From: Mesorhizobium australicum
Lineage (GTDB): Bacteria; Pseudomonadota; Alphaproteobacteria; Rhizobiales; Rhizobiaceae
Length of the DNA: 64,000 nt
NCBI RefSeq assembly: GCF_900177325.1
Contig: NZ_FXBL01000004.1
Location: forward strand, 1,364,001-1,428,000
Reading direction: 5' to 3'
The notes beneath the pieces were generated by a model. That model had not been told where the DNA came from. It did not search any database and saw only the letters and a list, made by a program, of their open reading frames with translations. Position 1 is the stretch's first letter; each line of letters opens with the position of its first letter. Position numbers and translations under genes: made by a program. Shown here piece by piece: positions 1-8,791 of this stretch.

Positions 1-11
1 GACTTCTCCCC

Positions 12-1148
12 ATGAAGACATTCCTTCAGGCAACGCTGGTTCTCGGTATCGCGGCCTCCCCGGCCTCGGCAGCCGAGCTCACCGTCATCACCGCCGGCGA
101 CCAGAACATGGTCGACTACATCAACGAATATCTCGGCCCGCTCTTCGAACAGCAGAACCCTGGCAACACGGTGCGCGTCGTCGGCACCGGCCCCGGCGAC
201 GCCGGCTCGCAGAAGATCGTCGAACGCTTCGAGGCGCAGAAGCAGGCCGGCGCCCAGACCTGGGACGTCGATGTCGCCATCGCCCACGAGAAGTTCATCG
301 GCCCGATGATCAAGGGCGAGTATCTCGAGGCTTATCGCGACCGCATCTCCACCGGCAAGCTGGTGACCCGTGCCAACGCCGACATGGCCCTCGGCGCGCC
401 CGTGAAGGGCTATGTGATGCCCATGTTCAACAGCCAGACCGCGATCGCCTACAATCCGGCGCTCGTCCCGAACCCGCCGAAGAGCTACGCCGAGATCGCC
501 GAATGGGCGAAGGCCAATCCAAAGCAGTTCGGCTACAACGGCATCAAGGGTGGCGCATCGGGCGTCAGCTTCGTCATGGGCTGGATCTACGCCTTCGGCG
601 ACGGCGATGCCTCGAAGCTGATGAACGGCCCGTTCGAGGAAGCCGAGACGAAGAAGTGGGACGCGGCCTTCGCCAGCCTGAAGGACTTCACCACCAACGC
701 CACGCTGACGCCCGGCAACGCCGGCACGCTCGACCTCCTGTCGCGCGGCGAGATCGCGATGGGACCGGTGTAGGTCGACATGTTCTACTCGTGGCAGGCC
801 AACGGCCAGCTGCCGCCGGAGTTCAAGCTGGTTCTGCCGGCTCCCGGCATGCCCGGCCAGCCCATGCACTACGTTATCCCGGCCAAGGCGCCGAACAAGG
901 AACTGGCCGAGAAGTTCGTCGAGCTGGCGACCAGCCCGAAGGTACAGGCCGAAGGCATCGTCAAGCGCTTCAACTGGTATCCGGGCATCGACGCGCAATA
1001 CGTCCAGCCCGAGCTGGACGAGGCGACCTGGAACAAGCTGTTCACCGACGTCAAGCCGGAGGACCTCGCCGCTCACGGGAAGCCGTTCCCGATCGCGCCC
1101 TACAACAGCGCGATCCTGGAAGCCTACGAACGCCAGGCCACCAACTGA
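12..1148 (+). pseudogene. ABC transporter solute-binding protein, interrupted by an in-frame TAG
   Basis: Periplasmic family-1 (PotD/Fe3+-type) solute-binding protein that would deliver substrate to the two permeases encoded just downstream. Residues 1-20 are a signal peptide ending in ASA before AELT. The frame is open for 253 codons, stops at TAG 771-773, and continues in the same frame without any shift from GTC GAC ATG to a natural stop at 1148; the two halves together make a normal 378-codon protein. Reading through, the context is GPV-x-VDMFYSW, so a single TGG to TAG change explains the stop. The truncated product would lack the C-terminal third, including the second-lobe closure, and should not work. 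It could instead be a sequencing error or a suppressed codon. The start codon lies at the very edge of the window, so the ribosome site and the missing ABC ATPase gene are probably just upstream. Confidence 0.85.
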
Positions 1149-1165
1149 GCCTGCATCCGCAATGG

Positions 1166-1190
1166 CGCCGCCCGGTTGGACCGGGCGGCG
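1166..1190 (+). other. Intercistronic stem-loop between binding protein and permease
   Basis: A perfect 10-bp inverted repeat (CGCCGCCCGG, loop TTGGA, CCGGGCGGCG) lies 17 bp after the binding-protein stop and 17 bp before the permease start. There is no T tract, so it is more likely an mRNA-stabilising or attenuating hairpin than a full terminator. This is a common way to express the binding protein above the permeases; the role here is inferred from position. Confidence 0.6.
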
Positions 1191-1207
1191 TATCCCATGG
1201 AACGCCC

Positions 1208-2029
1208 ATGCCGCCGCGCCTGCTCGGACTCCTGCTCGTCCTGCCAGCCCTCGCCGTGATCGTGCTTCTCTTCGTGGTGCCGCTGGCTGCCTCGGTGATC
1301 GGCGCGTTCGAGCTGGAGGCCGGCTACGGGCTTGGCAATTTCACCAAGGCCTTCGAACTCTACACCTCCGACGTCGTCTTCACCGTGCTGATCGTCAGCC
1401 TGTCGACGGTCCTGATCGGCCTCTTCTCCGTCGCCATCGGCGGCTACCTGACGCTCGGCGAGAACCCGCGGGCGGTGGCGATCCTGCGCTGGCTCTACCG
1501 CTGGCCGATGTTCATTCCCTTCGTCGTGGTCGGCCAGGTGCTGCGTACCTTCCTCGCCAAGAACGGCCTGATGAACAACGTGCTGATTGGCGTCGGCATC
1601 ATCACGCCGCTGCAGGCCGTGAGCCTGCTCGACTGGCGCGGCATCGTCATCGCCTTTGTCTGGAAGCAGACGCCCTTCGTCACGCTGCTGGTGGCCGGCG
1701 CGATGGCTTCCGTCGACCGCGGCACGATCGAGGCGGCGCGCAACCTCGGCGCTTCGCGGCTGCGCATTCTGATCGAGATCCTGGTGCCGCAGGTGGCAAC
1801 GACCGTGATGGTCGGGCTGGTCCTGTCCTTCGTCACCATGATGTCGGTGCTGTCCGTCCCGCTGATGATCAACGCGCAGTCGCCGACGATGATCACGGCC
1901 GACATCGCCTTCCGCATCAACGCCTATGGCGACTATGGCGTCGCCAATGCGCTGGGGCTCATCTCGCTGTTCGTGACGGCCTGCGTCGCCTGGTTCTATC
2001 TGCGCCAGAGCATGAGGGAGCGTTCATGA
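1208..2029 (+). CDS. ABC transporter permease (PotB-type)
   Basis: Inner-membrane permease subunit of 273 residues, the usual length for binding-protein-dependent importers. The N-terminus is a long hydrophobic helix, followed by about five further membrane segments. The cytoplasmic EAA loop that docks the ATPase is clear around residues 173-195 (EAARNLGASRLRILIEILVP). I chose ATG 1208 because the frame continues far upstream as an antiparallel-looking artefact through the binding-protein gene, while homologous-looking sequence starts here. It overlaps the next permease by the ATGA at 2026-2029, so the two are translationally coupled. The substrate is not readable from sequence; see the operon finding. 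Confidence 0.88.
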   Translation: MPPRLLGLLLVLPALAVIVLLFVVPLAASVIGAFELEAGYGLGNFTKAFELYTSDVVFTVLIVSLSTVLIGLFSVAIGGYLTLGENPRAVAILRWLYRWPMFIPFVVVGQVLRTFLAKNGLMNNVLIGVGIITPLQAVSLLDWRGIVIAFVWKQTPFVTLLVAGAMASVDRGTIEAARNLGASRLRILIEILVPQVATTVMVGLVLSFVTMMSVLSVPLMINAQSPTMITADIAFRINAYGDYGVANALGLISLFVTACVAWFYLRQSMRERS

Positions 2030-2871
2030 GCGCGGCGGCTGAAACCTCTGCCGGCATGCGGCAATCGTCCTTCGACCTGTGGTGGGTGCCGCGGGCGATC
2101 GCGCTGGGGCTGCTCGCCTTCGTCATCTTCGGCCCGCTGACGAACCTCGTCCTGTGGACGGTCGCCGAGAAGTGGTATTTCCCGCATGCGCTGCCGCTGG
2201 AATACGGTCTGGACTACTGGGGCAGGGTGTTCTCGTCACGCGGCAATGCGATGGAATCGCTCGGCAACAGCGTCTTCGTCGCGTCCATGACCGTTATCGT
2301 GTCGTTGGCGCTCGCCGTTCCCTCGGGCTATGCGCTGGCCCGGCTGAAACTGCCGGTTCGAGGGCTGATCCTGCTGGCCTTTCTGATCCCGCAGGCATTC
2401 CCGAACCTGCCCGTCTACGTCAACATCGCGCGGCTGTTCTACCAGATCGGTCTCAACGGCACGATCGCAGGCGTGGTCCTGGTCCATGTCACGCACGGGC
2501 TCGTCTATGCGGTCTGGATCGCGACCGCCGCCTTCTCGGCGGTAGACACGGAGCTCGAACAGGCCGCGCGGTCCGTCGGCGCCGGCGCGATGCGCGCCTT
2601 TCGCGACATCACGCTGCCGCTCGCCGCTCCCGGCCTGCTTGCCAGCGCCATCTTCGTCTTCCTGGAATCGCTCGACGAGTTCACAGGCAGCTATTTCGTC
2701 GGCGCGCCCGACGTGAACATGCTGCCCCTCCTGCTCTATACGGCGGGTGCGGGAGGCAACTATCAGGTGGCGTCGATCACCGCGCTCCTGCTCCTCATCC
2801 CGTCGATCGGCTTCATGCTCGTCGTCGAGCGCTTCCTGAAATCCGACGTGCTTTCGAAGGTCGGCCACTGA
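2026..2871 (+). CDS. ABC transporter permease (PotC-type)
   Basis: Second membrane subunit of the importer, 281 residues with about six membrane helices. The EAA docking loop is near residues 174-195 (EQAARSVGAGAMRAFRDITL). The start ATG overlaps the stop of the first permease (ATGA), and its own stop overlaps the LacI gene by one base (TGATG), so regulator and transporter are one transcription unit. No ATPase gene lies within the window part of this operon; it is expected upstream of position 12. Confidence 0.88.
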   Translation: MSAAAETSAGMRQSSFDLWWVPRAIALGLLAFVIFGPLTNLVLWTVAEKWYFPHALPLEYGLDYWGRVFSSRGNAMESLGNSVFVASMTVIVSLALAVPSGYALARLKLPVRGLILLAFLIPQAFPNLPVYVNIARLFYQIGLNGTIAGVVLVHVTHGLVYAVWIATAAFSAVDTELEQAARSVGAGAMRAFRDITLPLAAPGLLASAIFVFLESLDEFTGSYFVGAPDVNMLPLLLYTAGAGGNYQVASITALLLLIPSIGFMLVVERFLKSDVLSKVGH

Positions 2872-3941
2872 TGTCGTCATCCGCAGAAATATCCTCCGCG
2901 CCGGCACGTGGTTTCGTCAGCGCGCAGCAGGTGGCCGAAAGGGCGGGCGTGTCGCGTTCCGCCGTGTCGCGCGCCTTCACGCCGGGCGCCAGCATCGCCG
3001 AGGAGACGCGCGAGAAGGTGATGCGCGCGGCCGGCGAGCTCGGCTACCAGGTCAACGACCTCGCCCGAGGATTGCTTGCCAACCGCAGCCGGCTGGTGGG
3101 GCTTGTCGTAACCAAGCCTGAAGTCGGCTTCCGGGCCCATCTGGTCGCAGCCCTCACGCGTATCCTGATCCGGCGTGGCAACATACCGTTCCTGATCAAC
3201 ACCGGCAGTTCCGAGCAGGAAGTGCAGGCGGCCCAGACCGCCCTGTTCGGTTATCGCGCCGAGGCGACCATCATCCTCTCCGGCTCGCCGCCGTCTTCAT
3301 TCGTCGAGCTTGCGCGCCAGAACGGACAGCCGCTCGTCGTGATCGGCCGTTCCGAGCCGGACTGCGATCACGTCGCGATCGACAATGCGGGCACGGCGCG
3401 TCAGGCGGCGGCGCTTTTCGTCGGCCAGGGCCTGCGCCGGCTCGGACTTGCGGGCTCCGCGTCCGGCACGCCCACCATCGCCGAACGCGAGCGGGTCTTC
3501 GTCGACGAGGCGCGAAGGCTGGGCGCCAGGGTCGTCGTCGCCCGTGGCGGGGATTCCGACTATGCCGGCGGCGGTGAGGCGGCGCGCATCCTTTTCGATC
3601 GTCCGGACAGGCCGCAGGCGGTCTTCTGCGTCAACGACCTGATCGCGCTCGGCCTGCTCGACACGGTGCGCGGCCGGTTCGGCCTTCGCGTGCCGGACGA
3701 CGTGGCAGTGATCGGCTTCGACGACATTCCCGAGGCGTCGTGGGGCGCCTACGATCTCACGACCTTTCGACAGGATCCCGACGAAATCGCGGCCAGCGCC
3801 GTCGCGCATCTCGACCGGCGGCTCGCCTATCCGGACGCGCCGCCGTCGACCGCGTTCCTGGGCGCGCCGCTGATCGTCCGGGGCACCACCCTTACAGGCC
3901 GGGCATCTCGCCCGTCGCCGCAATTGGAACAGTCGTCTTGA
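2871..3941 (+). CDS. LacI-family transcriptional regulator
   Basis: A 356-residue regulator. Residues about 14-60 form a LacI helix-turn-helix (VSAQQVAERAGVSRSAVSRAF), followed by the hinge helix (LARGLLANRS) and a periplasmic-binding-protein-like effector domain ending with the typical DVAVIGFDDIPEA segment. The gene is embedded inside the transporter operon and is coupled to its neighbours by 1-bp and 4-bp overlaps, which suggests autoregulation by a ligand taken up through, or processed by, the operon. The region upstream of the operon that should hold its operator is outside the window. Confidence 0.88.
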   Translation: MSSSAEISSAPARGFVSAQQVAERAGVSRSAVSRAFTPGASIAEETREKVMRAAGELGYQVNDLARGLLANRSRLVGLVVTKPEVGFRAHLVAALTRILIRRGNIPFLINTGSSEQEVQAAQTALFGYRAEATIILSGSPPSSFVELARQNGQPLVVIGRSEPDCDHVAIDNAGTARQAAALFVGQGLRRLGLAGSASGTPTIAERERVFVDEARRLGARVVVARGGDSDYAGGGEAARILFDRPDRPQAVFCVNDLIALGLLDTVRGRFGLRVPDDVAVIGFDDIPEASWGAYDLTTFRQDPDEIAASAVAHLDRRLAYPDAPPSTAFLGAPLIVRGTTLTGRASRPSPQLEQSS

Positions 3942-4753
3942 CCGCTCAAGCCTCCGGCATCGATACCCGCCTCCTGCGCGCGCAGGCCGTCCTATACGAG
4001 GCGGGCAAGCTCGCGCTGTCGCACTTCGGCGCCCTGGCGAGCCTGCCGGTCGAGATCAAGCAGAACGGGCAGGACATCGTCAGCGCCGCGGACCGCGAGG
4101 TCGAGATGCTGGTGCGCGACCGAATCGCCGAGACATTTCCCGACGACGGCTTTCTCGGCGAGGAATACGGGCTCTCCGCCAGATCTTCCGGTTACACCTG
4201 GGTCCTCGACCCCATCGACGGCACGAGCTGCTTCGTCCATGGCAGCCGCAGCTGGTGCATTTCCATCGCGCTGCTGAAGGGCGGGGAAACGGTCGCCGGG
4301 CTGATCCTCGATCCGAGCGCCGACGAACTCTTCACGGCCGTATCCGGAGGCGGAGCGTTCCTGAACGGTCGGCCGATCGCGGTCGACTCGAGGACCGACA
4401 TGCAGCACGGCCTGATCGGGGTCGGGGCCAGTTTCCGCGTTCCCCCGCGCGCCGTCTCGGGCTTCATCGAGCGCCTGCTCGATCGGGGCGGGATGTTCGT
4501 GCGCAGCGGCTCCGGCGCGCTCAGCCTTGCCCATGTCGCCTGCGGCCGGCTCGCAGGCTATTACGAGCCGCATATCCATGCCTGGGACTGCCTCGCCGGG
4601 CTCTGCCTGATCCGCGAAGCGGGTGGCTGGACGGCCGATTTCGCCGCCGATGGCGACCTGATGCGCGGCGGGCCGGTGCTCGGCTGTCCGCCGCAGCTGA
4701 GCGAAGACCTTCTCGACCTCATCGCCGCCACGTCCGCGGAGCGCGCCGCATGA
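3938..4753 (+). CDS. Inositol monophosphatase family phosphatase
   Basis: Cytoplasmic Mg-dependent phosphatase of the IMPase/CysQ/histidinol-phosphatase fold, 271 residues. The metal-binding motifs are GEEYG (residues 74-78) and DPIDGT (91-96), and the C-terminal WD motif is in HAWDCLAG near residue 215. The best start is TTG 3938, which overlaps the LacI stop as TTGA. An upstream extension of the frame runs through LacI in another frame and is not credible. It is followed by an ATGA overlap into a metallophosphoesterase. In this context it probably dephosphorylates an imported or internally generated phosphomonoester; the exact substrate is unknown. Confidence 0.85.
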   Translation: MTAQASGIDTRLLRAQAVLYEAGKLALSHFGALASLPVEIKQNGQDIVSAADREVEMLVRDRIAETFPDDGFLGEEYGLSARSSGYTWVLDPIDGTSCFVHGSRSWCISIALLKGGETVAGLILDPSADELFTAVSGGGAFLNGRPIAVDSRTDMQHGLIGVGASFRVPPRAVSGFIERLLDRGGMFVRSGSGALSLAHVACGRLAGYYEPHIHAWDCLAGLCLIREAGGWTADFAADGDLMRGGPVLGCPPQLSEDLLDLIAATSAERAA

Positions 4754-5496
4754 AGATCGTCCTCGTATCGGACCTGCATCTCGTCGCGCCCGGCGAAAGC
4801 CTGTTCGGCCTCGATCCGCTCAAGCACCTCGAGGATTGCATCGCCGACCTCAACCGTCACCACACGGACGCCGATCTGGTCGTCTTTTCCGGCGACCTGA
4901 CGAACGATGGCGAGGCGTCCGCCTACGCCGCGCTCGCCGAACGGCTGGCGGATCTCGCCGCGCCCTATCGCCTCATGCTGGGCAACCACGACGACCGGGC
5001 CGCCTTTGCGAACGCCTTTCCGCAAGCTGCGATGCAGGATGGCTTCGCTCAGTGCTACGTCGACCTGCCGCAGTTCAGGGCCGTGCTGCTCGACACGTTG
5101 CAGCCCGGCCAGGTCGAGGGCCGACTCTGCGAGACGCGGCTGACATGGCTGGACGACGCGCTGGAAGGAGGGCGCGACACGCTCCTCTTCCTGCATCATC
5201 CGCCATTCCCCATCGGCGTGCCTTCGCTGGACGGCTCGCGTCTGCTCGACGCGGATCCGCTGCTCGACGTCCTGCGGCGCCATGGCAACGTCCGCCATAT
5301 CTTCGCCGGGCATGTGCATCGTTTCGCCGGCGGCGTCTGGCGAGGTATTCCTTTCACCACTGTGCGGGGCACGAACCATCAATCCGCACTTGAGCTGGAC
5401 GGTCCGCATGCCGTCAGCTTCGAGGCCCCCGCCTATGCGCTGGTGCTGGCCGATGGCGATGGCCTCGTCGTTCACATGCACGAGTTCCCGACGTGA
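4750..5496 (+). CDS. Metallophosphoesterase (CpdA/GpdQ-like phosphodiesterase)
   Basis: Calcineurin-like dinuclear metal phosphoesterase of 248 residues. The five signature blocks are all present: SDLHL (D8, H10), SGDLTNDG (D49), GNHDD (N79, H80), LHHPP near residue 149 and AGHVHR near 188. Similarity is to the class III cyclic-nucleotide or glycerophosphodiester phosphodiesterases. No signal peptide is present, so it acts in the cytoplasm. ATG 4750 overlaps the phosphatase stop. A diesterase followed by a monoesterase in an ABC-importer operon suggests stepwise breakdown of an imported phosphodiester; this is inference. Confidence 0.85.
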   Translation: MKIVLVSDLHLVAPGESLFGLDPLKHLEDCIADLNRHHTDADLVVFSGDLTNDGEASAYAALAERLADLAAPYRLMLGNHDDRAAFANAFPQAAMQDGFAQCYVDLPQFRAVLLDTLQPGQVEGRLCETRLTWLDDALEGGRDTLLFLHHPPFPIGVPSLDGSRLLDADPLLDVLRRHGNVRHIFAGHVHRFAGGVWRGIPFTTVRGTNHQSALELDGPHAVSFEAPAYALVLADGDGLVVHMHEFPT

Positions 5497-5546
5497 AACC
5501 GCCAGGAGACAACATCCCCTGGCGCTATCGCATCGACGAGTTCTGA
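5493..5546 (+). CDS. Possible 17-residue peptide at operon end
   Basis: GTG 5493 overlaps the phosphoesterase stop as GTGA and opens a frame of 17 codons ending at TGA 5544-5546 (V/M-KPPGDNIPWRYRIDEF). The coupling geometry is the same as for the other junctions of this operon. It may be a small peptide, a degraded 3' gene, or chance; there is no family I recognise. Confidence 0.25.
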   Translation: MKPPGDNIPWRYRIDEF

Positions 5547-5558
5547 GACCGGTGCGCC

Positions 5559-5589
5559 CCGGGCGGGCCAACACTTGAGAACCGCCCGG
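5559..5589 (+). terminator. Candidate hairpin at end of importer operon
   Basis: CCGGGCGG (5559-5566) pairs perfectly with CCGCCCGG (5582-5589) across a 15-base loop, in the gap between the convergent operon end and the amphi-Trp gene. No T tract follows in either direction, so termination strength is doubtful. Confidence 0.4.
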
Positions 5590-5612
5590 TCGCGTCCGCT
5601 AAGCCGATCGGC

Positions 5613-5915
5613 TCAGGCCTGAACCTCTTCCTCCTCATCCTCTTCTTCCTCGTCGTCTTCCTGCTCGTCCTGCTCTTCGTCTTCTTCGTCTTCGTCAGCC
5701 TCATCCTTCCAGGAGATCTGGAACTCGATTTCCTGCTGCCCGTCCTCGCGTTCGTGCTCGATCGAGAAAACAGCATGGCCGGGGATGAGGACGGTCTCGT
5801 CTTCTATTTCGATCTCATAATCTTCGCCGGCTTCCAGAGTATCGGCAAGCCGGCGAAGCTCGACGATGAAGTCCTGAAGGGAGTAATTCTTTTCAATGTC
5901 GCGATCGGTCGTCAT
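5613..5915 (-). CDS. Amphi-Trp domain-containing protein
   Basis: A 100-residue acidic protein. The N-terminal part (DFIVELRRLADTLEAGEDYEIEIEDETVLIPG and the following EFQISW) matches the amphi-Trp domain, a small beta-rich domain of unknown function named for its amphipathic tryptophan strand. The last 30 residues are almost all Glu/Asp. I start at ATG 5915, preceded by GGAG on the minus strand, rather than at an ATG 11 codons upstream. The upstream patatin gene is 121 bp away, so it may have its own promoter. Confidence 0.75.
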   Translation of the reverse strand: MTTDRDIEKNYSLQDFIVELRRLADTLEAGEDYEIEIEDETVLIPGHAVFSIEHEREDGQQEIEFQISWKDEADEDEEDEEQDEQEDDEEEEDEEEEVQA

Positions 5916-6036
5916 GTCTTTTCTCCATTGAGGCCATCTGGCCTGCATAGAAAAACGAAGTGCTGTAAAGCTGCTGTGACGTCGGGATGACTGTACGAAA
6001 TTCTTTTCGGAAAAGCTGCCCGCCCGCCAAAATGGG

Positions 6037-7200
6037 TCAGCTCGGATCGTCGCGATGCACGTCGTGGACGGTCATGCCGATCGATTCAGGCGGCTTCACC
6101 AGCCACTTGCGGTGCTTCAGCGTCTTGCGAGTGTCCTGGTAGCCCGCATCCCAGTGTTCCCGCATCGACGTGCCGGAGAACTCGTAGTCCTTGGCGTCGC
6201 TCTCATAAACCTTCTGCTGGTAGATGAGGTGGACGATGTTGACCTGCGGCACGTCTTCCATAGAGGCGAGGAATTCGCGATCGTCGTCCGTCAGCGCGTC
6301 CGCTGGCACGCGCAGCAGCGCCTGGTGCAGCTTGAGGCGCAGATTGTGCAGGCGTCGGAACGTGTCGGTGTTGTTGCGGGTGCGGCTCGAATACATGATG
6401 TCCTTGTGGCGCGCGAGCACATCGCCCATGTCGCGCGGAAGGATGCCGCGGGCGCTGAACAGGTCTACCTGGAAGACGAGCGTGTCGTGCACGTCCTCTT
6501 GCTCGAGCAGATATTGCAGCGGCGTGTTGGAGACGATGCCGCCGTCCCAGTAATATTCGTTCTCGATGTGGATCGGCGGAAACGCCGGCGGCAGTGCGCC
6601 CGACGCCATGATGTGTTGCGGGCCAATCACCTCGATCTCGCTGTCGAAGTAGCGGAAGTTGCCGGTCCGGACATTGACCGCGCCGACGCTCAGCCGGCGT
6701 CGGCGCTCGTTCAGCACCTCCCAGTCGATCAGGCGGTTGAGCGTGCGCTCCAGTTCGCCCGTGTCGTAGAAGCTGGTCGAGCCGGATGCGCCGGGCAACT
6801 GCATCCACGGATTGAGGTCGCGCGGCTTGAAGAAGCCGGGCAGACCCGACATCATCGTCATCATGGCGCTCGTCTGGTTGCGCAGCCTACGGAAGTAGTC
6901 GCCCTCGGGCGTGAAGTGCCAGACCTTGCGGCTCGACACCGTCTCCCAGAAATCGCGCAGGCGGTCGAGCTGGTCGCCGGGCCTGTTGCCGGCGATGATG
7001 GAGGCATTGATGGCGCCGATCGACACGCCGGAGAGCCAGTTTGCCTCGATGCCGGCCTCGACCAGTGCCTGGAAGACGCCGGCTTGGTAGGCGCCGAGCG
7101 CGCCGCCGCCCTGGAGCACCAGTGCGACCGACTGATATTCGGACAACATGCCCTCGATGTCGGGCGTCTCGCTGCGGCGCTTTTGGGTCTTGTCCAGCAT
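6037..7200 (-). CDS. Patatin-like phospholipase (DUF3734-type)
   Basis: A 387-residue serine lipid hydrolase. The oxyanion motif GGGALGAYQ (residues 32-40), the nucleophile elbow GVSIGA (about 58-63) and the DGG catalytic Asp motif in YYWDGGIVSNTP (near 220) make the Ser-Asp dyad complete. The C-terminal third resembles the DUF3734 extension found on a soluble bacterial patatin subgroup. No signal peptide is visible. It is the last gene of a three-gene operon with acetoacetate decarboxylase and 3-hydroxybutyrate dehydrogenase, 12 bp after the former, which links it to polyhydroxybutyrate or ketone-body metabolism rather than generic phospholipid turnover; the substrate is inferred only. Confidence 0.85.
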   Translation of the reverse strand: MLDKTQKRRSETPDIEGMLSEYQSVALVLQGGGALGAYQAGVFQALVEAGIEANWLSGVSIGAINASIIAGNRPGDQLDRLRDFWETVSSRKVWHFTPEGDYFRRLRNQTSAMMTMMSGLPGFFKPRDLNPWMQLPGASGSTSFYDTGELERTLNRLIDWEVLNERRRRLSVGAVNVRTGNFRYFDSEIEVIGPQHIMASGALPPAFPPIHIENEYYWDGGIVSNTPLQYLLEQEDVHDTLVFQVDLFSARGILPRDMGDVLARHKDIMYSSRTRNNTDTFRRLHNLRLKLHQALLRVPADALTDDDREFLASMEDVPQVNIVHLIYQQKVYESDAKDYEFSGTSMREHWDAGYQDTRKTLKHRKWLVKPPESIGMTVHDVHRDDPS

Positions 7201-7212
7201 GTCTGTCCTCGC

Positions 7213-7953
7213 TCAGCTTTCCTGCATGTAGTCGTGCACGACCTCGCCCAGGCCGAGCGTCAAGTCGGCAACGAAGTGGACGGCGGAGACGATTTCGAGC
7301 ACCGGCAGCCGGGCGACATCTGCGATGACGTGGCGGAAGAGCTGCAGGTCGGCCGGCGCCGTCCAGGCCTCCTTCACGGTGATCTCCTCGAGATGGTACC
7401 GCACCAACTCGCAGATGCGCGGCGTGGCATCCACATGCGGGATGATCTTGACGAGGTAGTTAGGCGCGGCGAGCGAGCGGCCGACTTCCGCGAGATCGAG
7501 CGCGCGATGCTTGTAGCCCATCGTCGCCGTCGCGCAGAGCACCGTGCCGTAATGCAGCGTTCCGACGATCACCTCGCCTTCATGGGCGAGCTTCGGATAG
7601 GCGAGCTTCTTCGGGAAGCCCCAGATCTCCCGCCCTCCGGCGATCGGCGCGTCGTCGTCGAGATACATGGAATGCACATAGACGCCGTCCTTGCCCTCGA
7701 AGCGGACGGGAACGACCTGGCCGGACTCGGTATAGTCCCCGAAGCCGGTCGAGTCCGGCATCCTGATGAACTCGTATTTGACGATCGGCTCGACGACCTC
7801 CAGCGGCTCGGGAACGACGGCCCTCAGCGCATCCCGATTGGTGCGGTAGCTGATGATGACATATTCGCGGTCAATGAAGCGGTACGGCCCCGACGGATAG
7901 GCCGGGTTAGTCAGGGGCATCGCATAGGCGCGGCGAACGTCTTCGGCTTTCAT
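7213..7953 (-). CDS. adc: Acetoacetate decarboxylase
   Basis: A 246-residue enzyme converting acetoacetate to acetone and CO2. The Schiff-base lysine region [14 protein letters not shown] places lysines at residues 115 and 116, the position known for the clostridial enzyme (catalytic Lys115 and its pKa-lowering neighbour). Length is normal for the family. It sits directly between the hydroxybutyrate dehydrogenase gene (31 bp upstream) and the patatin gene (12 bp downstream), so the product of the dehydrogenase, acetoacetate, is this enzyme's substrate. Start ATG 7953 is preceded by a purine-rich ribosome site on the minus strand. Confidence 0.92.
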   Translation of the reverse strand: MKAEDVRRAYAMPLTNPAYPSGPYRFIDREYVIISYRTNRDALRAVVPEPLEVVEPIVKYEFIRMPDSTGFGDYTESGQVVPVRFEGKDGVYVHSMYLDDDAPIAGGREIWGFPKKLAYPKLAHEGEVIVGTLHYGTVLCATATMGYKHRALDLAEVGRSLAAPNYLVKIIPHVDATPRICELVRYHLEEITVKEAWTAPADLQLFRHVIADVARLPVLEIVSAVHFVADLTLGLGEVVHDYMQES

Positions 7954-7984
7954 CTGTCGTGATCCTGGAGTGGGAGGGGCGGCG

Positions 7985-8791
7985 CTAGTGCGCCGTCCAG
8001 CCGCCGTCGATCGGAAGGATTGCGCCGGTCATCGAGGCGGCACTGTCGCTGCACAGGAAGAGCGCGAGCCCGGCGACCTGCTCAACGGTGACGAATTCCT
8101 TCGTCGGCTGGGCCTCAAGCAGCACGTCGTTGATGACCTGCTCTTTGGTCAGCCCGCGCGCGGCCATCGTGTCCGGGATCTGCTTCTCGACCAGCGGCGT
8201 CCACACATAGCCGGGGCAGATCGCATTGACGGTGATGCCGGCGGTCGCCGCCTCCAGCGCCACCGTCTTGGTCAGTCCGGCGATCCCGTGCTTGGCGGCG
8301 ACATAGGCCGACTTGTAGGGCGAGGCGACCAGCGCGTGGGCCGAGGCGATGTTGATAATACGGCCCCAGCCGCGCGCCTTCATCATCGGCAAGGCGGCCT
8401 TGATCGAATGGAAGGCCGCGACAAGGTTGATCTGGACGATCGCCTCCCACTTCTCATCGGGAAATTCATCGATCGGCGCGACATGCTGGATGCCGGCGTT
8501 GTTGACGAGAATGTCGCAGCCGCCGAGGCTGTCCGCGGCGAGCCTGACCATGCCGGCGATCTCCTGCCCGGAGAGCATGTTGGCCGGGGAATAGAGGCAG
8601 CGCACGCCGAACTCGGACTCGATGCCTGCGCGCTCCGCCTCGATCGCGGCGGCGTCGCCGAGGCCATTGATGACGATGTCGGCGCCCTGTGCCGCAAACG
8701 CGCGGACGATGCCGAGGCCAATTCCGCTCGTGGAGCCGGTCACGATCGCGACCCTGCCGTGCAGTTTGGAATTTCCGTCGCGTTCGATCAC
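7985..8791 (-). CDS. bdhA: 3-hydroxybutyrate dehydrogenase
   Basis: Short-chain dehydrogenase of 268 residues that interconverts D-3-hydroxybutyrate and acetoacetate with [11 protein letters not shown] (18-25) binds the cofactor, NNAG is at 97-100, and the catalytic Ser150, Tyr163 and Lys167 are in place. The motif [11 protein letters not shown] after NNAG and the C-terminal [10 protein letters not shown] are characteristic of bdhA products. The start is GTG 8791 with GGAG seven bases upstream. First gene of the bdhA-adc-patatin operon. Its promoter shares the 340-bp divergent region with pstS, where Pho half-sites occur. Confidence 0.92.
   Translation of the reverse strand: MIERDGNSKLHGRVAIVTGSTSGIGLGIVRAFAAQGADIVINGLGDAAAIEAERAGIESEFGVRCLYSPANMLSGQEIAGMVRLAADSLGGCDILVNNAGIQHVAPIDEFPDEKWEAIVQINLVAAFHSIKAALPMMKARGWGRIINIASAHALVASPYKSAYVAAKHGIAGLTKTVALEAATAGITVNAICPGYVWTPLVEKQIPDTMAARGLTKEQVINDVLLEAQPTKEFVTVEQVAGLALFLCSDSAASMTGAILPIDGGWTAH

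Noticed and set aside
6055..7962. Open plus-strand frame of 635 codons
   Set aside because: It is entirely antisense to the patatin and decarboxylase genes, whose motifs are intact; composition is His/Arg/Asp-rich as expected for a GC-rich shadow frame.
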